From assembly GCA_045106985.1 (NCBI GenBank), contig JBGCFQ010000003.1:62001-126000 (forward strand): a DNA stretch of 64,000 bases, read 5' to 3'. The position numbers and the translations under genes were made by a program. Positions 34,242 to 41,850 of this stretch are shown here, one piece after another. Numbering within the stretch: the first letter of the stretch is position 1; each line of letters starts with the position of its first letter. Under the pieces are notes generated by a model that made no database searches, was not told the DNA's origin, and was given only the letters and a program-made list of their open reading frames with translations. This DNA is from JAUIET01 sp045106985 (lineage in GTDB: Bacteria; Pseudomonadota; Gammaproteobacteria; Pseudomonadales; JAUIET01).

Positions 34242-37200
34242 TATTCAATCGATCCTAATTATAGGCGCTGGCCCTATTGTTATAGGCCAGGCCTGTGAGT
34301 TCGATTATTCCGGCGCTCAAGCGTGCAAGGCTTTGCGCGAGGAAGGTTACCGGGTGATTCTGGTAAATTCCAACCCTGCCACCATCATGACCGATCCGGC
34401 GATGGCGGACTCAACCTACATAGAGCCCGTGAACTGGCAAACGGTTGCGAAAATCATAGAGCAGGAAAGACCTGACGCTGTGTTGCCCACCATGGGTGGC
34501 CAAACTGCATTGAACTGCGCGCTCGACCTTGAGCGAGAAGGTGTTCTGAAAGAGTTTGGTGTTGAGCTGATCGGTGCTACCGCAGACGCAATTGATAAGG
34601 CTGAGGATCGCCAACGCTTTGATGTGGCAATGAAAGCCATAAACCTGGAAACACCCAGGTCTGCGCTGGCGCATAGCATGGAAGAAGCGTTGCAGCTGGT
34701 TGATGGTATCGGTTTTCCGTGCATTATTCGCCCGTCCTTTACTATGGGTGGCTCAGGTGGTGGCATAGCGTACAACCGCGAAGAGTATGTGGAAATTTGC
34801 GAGCGCGGGCTCGATCTCTCACCAACCAACGAATTACTGATTGATGAATCATTGATTGGTTGGAAAGAATATGAAATGGAAGTTGTTCGGGACAAAAACG
34901 ACAACTGCATTATTGTCTGTGCCATTGAAAATTTTGATGCCATGGGTATTCATACCGGTGACTCTATTACGGTAGCGCCAGCGCAAACGCTGACTGATAA
35001 GGAATATCAGATTATGCGCAACGCATCGCTCGCCGTGCTGCGCGAAATTGGTGTTGAAACTGGCGGCTCCAATGTGCAGTTTGGCGTGAACCCTGCCGAC
35101 GGCAGGCTGGTCATTATTGAAATGAATCCTCGCGTTTCGCGCTCTTCGGCATTGGCGTCCAAAGCAACTGGATTTCCAATAGCCAGAGTGGCCGCAAAGC
35201 TGGCCATTGGTTATACACTGGACGAACTGCAAAACGAAATAACCGGCGGTGCTACACCGGCATCGTTCGAGCCCAGTATTGATTACGTTGTTACCAAAAT
35301 TCCGCGCTTTACGTTTGAGAAGTTCCAGGCGGCTGACGATAGACTTACCACCCAAATGAAGTCGGTTGGTGAAGTGATGGCGATAGGCCGCACTTTTCAG
35401 GAGTCGATACAAAAAGCACTGCGTGGCCTGGAAGTGGGCGCCAGTGGATTTGACCCCATTCTTGACCTTGGTGCAGACGACATTCGCAGCAACCTTATTG
35501 GCAGATTACGCGCGGCTAACGGCGATAGGATTTGGCACATTGCAGATGCCTTCCGTTTCGGTTTCAGCGTGGAAGAAATATCTGAGTTCAGCGGCGTTGA
35601 CCCTTGGTTTTTGGTGCAGATCGAAGATATCGTAAACACCGAATCAGTCATTGAAGCAACCAAGCTGGTTGATCTTAGTAAAGATCAGTTGTGGGAGTGG
35701 AAGCGCAAAGGATTCTCTGATTCACGTATGGCCGCATTGATGTGGGTATCAGAACAGGAAGTGCGCACTCGACGTGCAGCATTAGGCATAAAGCCGGTGT
35801 ACAAACGTGTAGACACCTGTGCTGCTGAGTTTGCCTCTTCCACGGCGTATATGTATTCCACTTACGAGGAAGAATGTGAAAGTGAGCCAAGTGACCGAGA
35901 TAAAATACTCGTTCTTGGCGGAGGCCCGAATCGCATAGGCCAGGGTATTGAATTTGATTACTGTTGTGTTCACGCAGCCTTGGCTATGCGCGAAGACGGC
36001 TATGAAACCATAATGGTTAATTGTAATCCTGAAACAGTATCTACTGACTACGATACATCAGACCGGCTTTATTTTGAGCCTGTAACCTTAGAGCATGTGC
36101 TTGATATTGTGGCTTTGGAAAACCCGGTTGGCGTGATTGTTCAGTTTGGTGGGCAAACCCCATTAAAACTTGCTAACGATCTGGAAGCAGCGGGCGTACC
36201 CATTATTGGAACCACGCCTGATGCAATCGATAGAGCGGAAGATAGAGAACGCTTCCAGAAGATGATTGAAAAGCTGCATTTACTGCAGCCACCTAACACA
36301 ACTGTGCGTAGTCAAGAAGAGGCGCTAAGTGTGGCGGGAGAGATTGGTTACCCCATAGTGGTAAGGCCGTCTTACGTGTTGGGTGGGCGCGCGATGGAAA
36401 TTGTGCATAAAGACAGTGAGTTAGAAATGTACATGCGCGAGGCTGTGCAGGTGTCTGACGAATCGCCAGTGTTGCTGGACCACTTTCTTAACGCAGCCAT
36501 TGAGGTTGATATTGACGCGGTAAGTGATGGCGATGAAGTGGTTATCGGCGCAATTATGCAGCACATTGAACAAGCCGGTATTCATTCTGGCGACTCAGCC
36601 TGTTCGTTACCACCTTATAGTCTGCCGGCCGACGTACAGGATGAAATGCGCCGCCAGGTGAAGCTGATGGCTCTAGAGCTAGGTGTAATAGGTCTGATGA
36701 ATGTGCAGCTAGCCTATCAAGACAAAGAAATTTATATCATTGAGGTTAATCCGCGTGCATCGCGCACCGTTCCTTTTGTATCCAAAGCCATCGGTGTGTC
36801 ATTGGCCAAAGTAGCGGCCCGCTGCATGGTAGGGACTACCTTGCAAGCGCAGGGCTTTACCAAAGAAATTGTACCGCCCTACTATGTGGTGAAAGAAGCG
36901 GTGTTTCCGTTTAATAAATTCCCCGCCGTTGACCCAATCTTGGGCCCCGAGATGAAATCGACCGGTGAGGTTATGGGGGTTGGTGACACTTTTGGCGAAG
37001 CGTATGCGAAGTCACAAACGGGCGCTGGCGATACAATACCTACAAAAGGCGTTGCCTTCATCAGTGTGCGAGACGCGGATCACGAAGCATCAGTAGAGGT
37101 TGCGCGCGAATTGTCTGCGTTGGGATTTGATCTGGTTGCTACCCGCGGTACAGCGAAAACGATGTTAGACGCAGGTCTAGAGGTAAGAGTTCTTAACAAA

Positions 37201-37443
37201 GTGTCGGAAGGTCAGCCCCATGTTGTTGACGCGGTTAAGAATAATGAGATAACGTTGATTGTGAATACAACAGAAGGTCGACAGGCTATTGCTGATTCGG
37301 CGATTATTCGCCGCAGTGCATTGCAGCACAAGGTCTATTGCACGACAACACTGGCCGGCGGCGCAGCAGTTGCCGAAGCCCTTAAGTTTTCGGGAGATCT
37401 GAAAGTTCGGCGGCTACAAGACCTGCACAAGAGGCTACACTGA
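34225..37443 (+). CDS. carB: Carbamoyl-phosphate synthase large subunit CarB
   Basis: 1072 residues, the standard length. Two homologous ATP-grasp halves: IIGAGPIVIGQACEFDYSGAQACKAL and VLGGGPNRIGQGIEFDYCCVH mark the starts of each (shown in part), with PTMGGQTALNC and VQFGGQTPLKLAND. The C-terminal MGS-like allosteric domain starts near GVAFISVRDADHE. Makes carbamoyl phosphate from bicarbonate, ATP and CarA-derived ammonia. Start ATG lies inside carA, so translational coupling is likely; its TGA overlaps the greA ATG. Confidence 0.99.
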   Translation: MPKRTDIQSILIIGAGPIVIGQACEFDYSGAQACKALREEGYRVILVNSNPATIMTDPAMADSTYIEPVNWQTVAKIIEQERPDAVLPTMGGQTALNCALDLEREGVLKEFGVELIGATADAIDKAEDRQRFDVAMKAINLETPRSALAHSMEEALQLVDGIGFPCIIRPSFTMGGSGGGIAYNREEYVEICERGLDLSPTNELLIDESLIGWKEYEMEVVRDKNDNCIIVCAIENFDAMGIHTGDSITVAPAQTLTDKEYQIMRNASLAVLREIGVETGGSNVQFGVNPADGRLVIIEMNPRVSRSSALASKATGFPIARVAAKLAIGYTLDELQNEITGGATPASFEPSIDYVVTKIPRFTFEKFQAADDRLTTQMKSVGEVMAIGRTFQESIQKALRGLEVGASGFDPILDLGADDIRSNLIGRLRAANGDRIWHIADAFRFGFSVEEISEFSGVDPWFLVQIEDIVNTESVIEATKLVDLSKDQLWEWKRKGFSDSRMAALMWVSEQEVRTRRAALGIKPVYKRVDTCAAEFASSTAYMYSTYEEECESEPSDRDKILVLGGGPNRIGQGIEFDYCCVHAALAMREDGYETIMVNCNPETVSTDYDTSDRLYFEPVTLEHVLDIVALENPVGVIVQFGGQTPLKLANDLEAAGVPIIGTTPDAIDRAEDRERFQKMIEKLHLLQPPNTTVRSQEEALSVAGEIGYPIVVRPSYVLGGRAMEIVHKDSELEMYMREAVQVSDESPVLLDHFLNAAIEVDIDAVSDGDEVVIGAIMQHIEQAGIHSGDSACSLPPYSLPADVQDEMRRQVKLMALELGVIGLMNVQLAYQDKEIYIIEVNPRASRTVPFVSKAIGVSLAKVAARCMVGTTLQAQGFTKEIVPPYYVVKEAVFPFNKFPAVDPILGPEMKSTGEVMGVGDTFGEAYAKSQTGAGDTIPTKGVAFISVRDADHEASVEVARELSALGFDLVATRGTAKTMLDAGLEVRVLNKVSEGQPHVVDAVKNNEITLIVNTTEGRQAIADSAIIRRSALQHKVYCTTTLAGGAAVAEALKFSGDLKVRRLQDLHKRLH

Positions 37444-37919
37444 TGGCACCAATCCCAATGACCTTGGAAGGTGAAGCTAAACTTCGCGAAGAGCTCACTA
37501 AGTTGAAAAGCGAAGATCGCCCTAGAATTATTCAGGCTATCTCCGAGGCGCGAGAACACGGTGATTTGAAAGAAAACGCCGAGTACCACGCGGCCCGTGA
37601 ACAGCAGAGCTTTGCAGAAGGTCGGATCAATGAAATTGAAGGTAAATTAGGCGACGCACAAGTCATCGATGTACTTGCGATACCGAATCAGCATAGGGTT
37701 ATTTTCGGCACTACCGTTAGCCTGGTCGACATAAATACCGACGAAGAAGTAACGTACAAGATCGTGGGCGATGACGAAGCTGACGTGAAGCAGAATAAAA
37801 TTTCTGTCAATTCTCCTATCGCCAGAGGTTTGATTGGCAAAGAAGAAGGCGAGGTTGTCAAAGTTGTTAGGCCGGTAGGAGAAATTGAATACGAAATTTC
37901 TCTGGTAGAGCATATTTAG
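37443..37919 (+). CDS. greA: Transcription elongation factor GreA
   Basis: 158 residues. ATG overlaps the carB stop as TGATG. N-terminal coiled coil with PMTLEGEAKLREELTKLK, DLKENAEYHAAREQQSF (with the acidic tip DLKENAEY that acts in the RNA polymerase channel), then the FKBP-like C-terminal domain IFGTTVSLVDINTDEEVTY, NSPIARGLIGKEEGEVV. Rescues backtracked RNA polymerase. Last gene of the dapB-carAB-greA run before the inserted region. Confidence 0.98.
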   Translation: MAPIPMTLEGEAKLREELTKLKSEDRPRIIQAISEAREHGDLKENAEYHAAREQQSFAEGRINEIEGKLGDAQVIDVLAIPNQHRVIFGTTVSLVDINTDEEVTYKIVGDDEADVKQNKISVNSPIARGLIGKEEGEVVKVVRPVGEIEYEISLVEHI

Positions 37920-37939
37920 CCGCCGCGTCTTATTTACGA

Positions 37940-37962
37940 GCGCCAATGTTTCATATTGGCGC
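37940..37962. terminator. Hairpin between convergent greA and folE
   Basis: Perfect 8-bp stem GCGCCAAT/ATTGGCGC with a 7-base loop, in the 45-base gap between two convergent stops. There is no clear T-run on either side, so termination here is likely but not certain. Confidence 0.5.
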
Positions 37963-37964
37963 TG

Positions 37965-38603
37965 TTAAGTCAGAAACTCCGCTCGAGTTCTGGCATTCGT
38001 TTTGAATACTCCGCCAAGAGCGGTCGTATCAGTTTCTGAATTAGTATCCATAACCCCTCGCGACTTAACGCAATAATGCGTGGCGCTAACCGACACCGCT
38101 ACGTCATCAGTTTCCAATAGTGTTTGTAGGGAAACGAGTATTTGTTGCGTTAATCGTTCCTGTACTTGAGGGCGTCGCCCGAAAAATTGCACTAAGCGGT
38201 TTATCTTGGAGAGGCCAATAATTTTGCTTTTCGGAATGTAGGCAACTTTGGCTGTTCCATCTATTGTGACGAAGTGGTGTTCGCAGCTGCTGAGTAAGCC
38301 GATGCCTCTGACTTTCACCATTTCTTCCACCCCCATTTTATTTTCAATGGTAGCAATTTTCGGAAAATTTTCGTAATCAAGACCCGAAAAAATCTCGTAT
38401 ACATACATCTTCGCCACTCTGTGTGGCGTCTCATGCAGGCTGTCATCACCCAAATCTAGACCCAAGGTGCGCATTACTTCGCTCATCTGGCCTTTAATCA
38501 ACTCATATTTTTGCTCATTATCAAGGCCGTTATCTTGTAGTGGGGTCTCAAGGCCAAGCGTCTGTAGCCTCTTTCTAACGGCAATAGCGTCATCCGATAG
38601 CAT
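37965..38603 (-). CDS. folE: GTP cyclohydrolase I FolE
   Basis: 212 residues with AGGAG before ATG. Conserved HETPHRVAKMYVYEIFSGLDYENFP, LLSSCEHHFVTIDGTAKVAYIPKSKIIGLSKINRLVQFFGRRPQVQERLT (parts), and THYCVKSRGVMDTNSET: zinc ligands Cys in SCEHH, His, and Cys in HYCVKSRG. First step of pterin/folate synthesis. Unlike the essential folate genes elsewhere, this copy starts behind a TGATCC-N17-CGTA element of the type that precedes the sigma/ChrR operon, and lies opposite an operon with the same motif. I infer it feeds folate antenna cofactor to the nearby photolyase under photo-oxidative stress. Confidence 0.96.
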   Translation of the reverse strand: MLSDDAIAVRKRLQTLGLETPLQDNGLDNEQKYELIKGQMSEVMRTLGLDLGDDSLHETPHRVAKMYVYEIFSGLDYENFPKIATIENKMGVEEMVKVRGIGLLSSCEHHFVTIDGTAKVAYIPKSKIIGLSKINRLVQFFGRRPQVQERLTQQILVSLQTLLETDDVAVSVSATHYCVKSRGVMDTNSETDTTALGGVFKTNARTRAEFLT

Positions 38604-38639
38604 CGGGTTCTCCTGGGTAAACAGTATTATTATTCCCCA

Positions 38640-38666
38640 TACGTAATTGAGCTTGCTGCTGGATCA
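38640..38666 (-). promoter_or_regulatory. ECF-type promoter of folE (TGATCC-N17-CGTA)
   Basis: On the minus strand TGATCC (38666-38661), 17-base spacer, CGTA (38643-38640), ending 37 bases before the folE ATG. Same -35 and -10 as the two promoters at 46.5 kb with a spacer one base longer. Confidence 0.65.
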
Positions 38667-38741
38667 CATAGCCAATGCTAAGAAGTCTGTTTTAGTGAGG
38701 CCATTTCTTCGCAATGGACTAAGGATATTTAACCAGCGGTA

Positions 38742-38767
38742 TGATCTAGATATCAAATCTTGCCGTA
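38742..38767 (+). promoter_or_regulatory. ECF-type promoter of the DUF2892 / SRPBCC-SDR operon (TGATCT-N16-CGTA)
   Basis: TGATCT (38742-38747, one change from TGATCC), 16-base spacer, CGTA (38764-38767) followed by TAA; 36 bases before the DUF2892 start. It is back-to-back with the folE promoter. Confidence 0.65.
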
Positions 38768-38803
38768 TAAGCCGTTATTGATATTGACTATAGGAGTTTC
38801 GAC

Positions 38804-39022
38804 ATGATTGAAAAAAATATTGGAAACGTAGAAAGGGTTATTCGTGTTGTATTTGCCGTTGGCCTGACAATCTGGATTTTGAGCCAACCTTCGTTCTCGT
38901 TAACTGAGGCGTTCGTTGCTCTAACTGCTTTTTTTCTGTTTCTTAACGGCGTGTTTTCTCGCTGCTACTTGTGGTTTGTGTTGGAGGTGAACACCACGCC
39001 TAGAATCCCCGGCCATTGTTAA
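38804..39022 (+). CDS. DUF2892 (YgaP-type) small membrane protein
   Basis: 72 residues with TAGGAG upstream. NIGNVERVIRVVFAVGLTIW starts helix one, SLTEAFVALTAFFLFLNGVF helix two, and it ends SRCYLWFVLEVNT...GHC. This is the two-helix DUF2892 domain also found after rhodanese in YgaP. Cys in SRCYLW and a C-terminal Cys are present. Function unknown. First gene behind the ECF-type promoter, 25 bases before the SRPBCC-SDR gene, so likely part of the same stress operon. Confidence 0.85.
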   Translation: MIEKNIGNVERVIRVVFAVGLTIWILSQPSFSLTEAFVALTAFFLFLNGVFSRCYLWFVLEVNTTPRIPGHC

Positions 39023-39047
39023 AATATCTAAAGGAAGTAAAAGCCTG

Positions 39048-40520
39048 ATGCAGTTACTGGAACAAATTGAAGTTAATCGCAGCGTACAAGATTGCTATGC
39101 TTACCTACTGGACTTTTCATCCACTGCTGAGTGGGACCCAGGCGTCAAGAGCGCGAAGCGAACAAGCTTTGGTCCCATCCAAGCGGGCGCTACGTTTGAA
39201 GTGGTATGTCACCTGCCTGTAGGTTCGGTGCAGCTGGAATATACCCTGCTGGATCACAAAGAACCTACCCGCATTAAGCTAATTGGTAAATCCAACTTCT
39301 TTACAGTTGAAGATACAATAGACATTGAGCCGATAGAAAACACCAAGAAAGGTGGCCACGTAGCTCAAGCGCGCAGTCGTATTACTTATACAGCAAACTT
39401 TACCTTCAATGAGGTAGCGTCGGTAATAAGTGGTTTTGCCAAGGGCAGCATGACATCCATGGGTAAAAATGCGCTTGAAGGTTTGCGTACAGCCTTAGAA
39501 GATATTTACCCAACGCCGGTCACCAGCTATCTACGAGGCTTGGGTGATCGCTTGGTGTTGCCAGGAATGGCAACATTTTCCAGCCTGGGTTACAGCCAAA
39601 CGAAAACGGCTTTTAATCCTATAAGTAATAATATGGCTGGCAAACACATTGTACTAACCGGCGCGTCGTCGGGAATTGGTTATGCAGCGGCAGAGCAGCT
39701 CGCTGCGCGAGGAGCCAAATTAACCTTGGTCATGCGCAATGAAAGCAAGGCAAAGCAAGTTATCAAGTCATTGATCGAGCGAACCGGTAATGAGCAACTA
39801 TCATTGCAGTTAGCTGACCTAAGTCTTCTTGCTGATACTAAGGCCTTGGCAACGCGCTTGAAACAAACACGTAAACCCATAGATGTTCTTATTAACAACG
39901 CAGGTGCTCTGTTCGAGGAGCAGCGCAATACTGAAGAGGGTATTGACGAAAGCCTGGCGCTATTACTTCTAAGCCCCTACAAGTTAATGGTTGAACTCAA
40001 AGGATTGCTCGAAAAAAGCGATGACCCCAGAATAATTAATGTGGTGTCTGGTGGAATGTATACCCAAAAACTAAACCTTCAATCAACATTAAATCCCAAG
40101 GCTGAAGGTTTTTCTGGCAGCGTAGTGTATGCGCGCGCGAAGCGAGCCCTAATGATCGCTACAGAAGAGCTTGCCAGTGCTTGGACCGACTCTAGAATTG
40201 CTGTGAACGCAATGCACCCAGGCTGGGCCGACACGCCTGGTGTTGAAGACTCGCTGCCAGGGTTTTACCGGCTCACGAAAAAAATACTGAGAACACCAGC
40301 GGAGGGCGCGGACAGCATCGACTGGATGGCCAGTGCTACAGAGGCCGGAAGGGTAAATGGCCAACTGATCCTGGATCGTTTGCCGCGCGAACGATATGTA
40401 ATACCGGGTACCAAAGAGAGCTGGAATCAACGCCAGGAACTTATGCAGTTCCTCGAACGCTGCTCTAAACCTGAAGATGTGCTAGCTTACGTCTATACTG
40501 ATAATGCAGTTGTTGCCTAA
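39048..40520 (+). CDS. SRPBCC domain fused to a DHRS12-like short-chain dehydrogenase
   Basis: 490 residues with AGGAAG upstream. Residues ~1-165 form an SRPBCC/polyketide-cyclase-type lipid-binding domain (LEQIEVNRSVQDCYAYLLDF, TAEWDPGVKSAKR). From about residue 195 an SDR follows: IVLTGASSGIGYAA, VLINNAGALFEE, VSGGMYTQKLNLQS, VVYARAKRA as the YxxxK pair, and the MHPGWADTPGVEDSLPGF block that is distinctive of the DHRS12 group. A single chain thus joins a hydrophobic-ligand carrier with an NAD(P) oxidoreductase. Substrate unknown; a lipid or isoprenoid aldehyde/ketone would fit. Second gene behind the ECF-type promoter. Confidence 0.85.
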   Translation: MQLLEQIEVNRSVQDCYAYLLDFSSTAEWDPGVKSAKRTSFGPIQAGATFEVVCHLPVGSVQLEYTLLDHKEPTRIKLIGKSNFFTVEDTIDIEPIENTKKGGHVAQARSRITYTANFTFNEVASVISGFAKGSMTSMGKNALEGLRTALEDIYPTPVTSYLRGLGDRLVLPGMATFSSLGYSQTKTAFNPISNNMAGKHIVLTGASSGIGYAAAEQLAARGAKLTLVMRNESKAKQVIKSLIERTGNEQLSLQLADLSLLADTKALATRLKQTRKPIDVLINNAGALFEEQRNTEEGIDESLALLLLSPYKLMVELKGLLEKSDDPRIINVVSGGMYTQKLNLQSTLNPKAEGFSGSVVYARAKRALMIATEELASAWTDSRIAVNAMHPGWADTPGVEDSLPGFYRLTKKILRTPAEGADSIDWMASATEAGRVNGQLILDRLPRERYVIPGTKESWNQRQELMQFLERCSKPEDVLAYVYTDNAVVA

Positions 40521-40600
40521 CATGATAGATGCTGCTAGAAATTTACAAGCGGCCCTTGAGGTTTTGGCGCTGCGGCTAAAGGGATAAAGCACAAGCAACA

Positions 40601-41587
40601 ATGGTAATCACTACAGACACGAAATCTACTGAAGCGCTCACTCGGCTGAAGGTTGGCATTAGCGCCTGCCTGGCGGGTCAAAATGTACGTTACGACGGAG
40701 CCAGTAAGCGTTTCAAGCAGCGTAAGGCGATGGAAGAGTTCGTAGATTTTCAACCTTACTGCCCAGAGATGGCCATTGGTTTGGGCGTGCCTCGCAAAAC
40801 ACTGAGACTAGTGGGTGACGTTGAAAAACCCAGCATAGTCGAGGGGTCCGGAACTTTAGATGTCACTTCCAAGCTAACGGACTATGCCAATAGCGTTGCC
40901 GATGTATTGCAGCGAGATGATAATTTATCGGGGTTTATTGTTTGCAAGGGATCGCCGAGTTGTGGCATGGCCGGCGTAAAACGCTACAACGAAACCGGCG
41001 GTGTGCTCGGTCACGATGCCAGCGGAATTTTCACTGCTCAATTAATGCGTCGCCTGCCGACCTTGCCGGTAGAAGAAGACGGTCGTCTAAATGACAAGGG
41101 GCTTATGGAAAGCTTCCTTACTCGTGCACATGTTAAGCAGCGATGGCAAGTCATGCTAAAGGCGGGGCTTACGGCGAAAAGCCTGCTGGCCTTTCATAGC
41201 GAGCATAAGTTTTTATTGCTCGCTCACAATCAGAATATGTACCGCACTTTGGGTAAACTCTTGGCAGACCTCTCGTCAAAAAGTCTTGAGGATTTATCAG
41301 TAGAGTATTTCTCAGCGTTCATGAAGGCTATGAATCAAGTGCCTACTGCGGGGCAGCATGCAAACGTGTTGATGCATTTGCAGGGCTATGTGAAAGACAG
41401 TTTGTCTGAACGTGAGCGTGCTGAGCTTGCCAGCGTTATTTTGGATTACAGCAATGGCCGTTTGCCGCGTCAGGCGCCGATGACTCTTATTAAACACCAC
41501 CTGGCGAACAATCCGAATTTATGGGCGCAGTCGCAGCATTATCTTGAGCCATTTTCCAGAGACATGTTGGTGTTGGTTGAGCGCTGA
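40601..41587 (+). CDS. DUF523-DUF1722 fusion (TudS-like domain plus YbgA-like domain)
   Basis: 328 residues. Residues ~15-150 are DUF523: VGISACLAGQNVRYDG, FQPYCPEMAIGLGVPR, GFIVCKGSPSCGMAGVKRY. The Cys in SACL, CPE and SPSCG are the three ligands of an oxygen-sensitive [4Fe-4S] cluster in TudS-type thiouracil desulfidases of this family. Residues ~170-328 are DUF1722 (YbgA-like): AHVKQRWQVMLKAGL, FHSEHKFLLLAHNQNMYRTLG. In E. coli ybgA lies beside the photolyase gene phr, and here phr is 2.2 kb away in the same stress island. The role may be in thio-nucleobase handling; this is inference. Confidence 0.88.
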   Translation: MVITTDTKSTEALTRLKVGISACLAGQNVRYDGASKRFKQRKAMEEFVDFQPYCPEMAIGLGVPRKTLRLVGDVEKPSIVEGSGTLDVTSKLTDYANSVADVLQRDDNLSGFIVCKGSPSCGMAGVKRYNETGGVLGHDASGIFTAQLMRRLPTLPVEEDGRLNDKGLMESFLTRAHVKQRWQVMLKAGLTAKSLLAFHSEHKFLLLAHNQNMYRTLGKLLADLSSKSLEDLSVEYFSAFMKAMNQVPTAGQHANVLMHLQGYVKDSLSERERAELASVILDYSNGRLPRQAPMTLIKHHLANNPNLWAQSQHYLEPFSRDMLVLVER

Positions 41588-41850
41588 AGAGCTGTGACTG
41601 AGTGGTAGGTAGTACCTTGATGTTGAAAGATCATCGCTGCTTCGACACCGTGCCGATCAGTCTGCCTACTGTTTTGCCGCTCAGTGGCACATCCATGTGC
41701 CGTCCCGCGCCCATGCCTGGCGCTATTCGCTCTAAAACAGCAGGCAAACTGCTCGCCACTCTTTAGGTAGTTTACTGGGGGCTTTCAGCTCACTCAATGT
41801 TAGCTGCGCGGTGAGTAAGCTACATTCAGTTCCAGCAGCACTTTCTCTCA
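41588..41850. other. Gene-free stretch with a large imperfect stem-loop
   Basis: No gene seen between the convergent DUF523 and exonuclease genes. Arms TGCCTACTGTTTT (41663-41675) and AAAACAGCAGGCA (41734-41746) pair over 12 of 13 positions; inside is a smaller stem GGCACA/TGTGCC near 41685-41700. There is no T-run directly after the outer arm. It may be a terminator region or a small structured RNA. Confidence 0.45.

Noticed and set aside
34849..35412. 187-codon open frame antisense to carB
   Set aside because: Opposite an invariant ATP-grasp region; no independent support.
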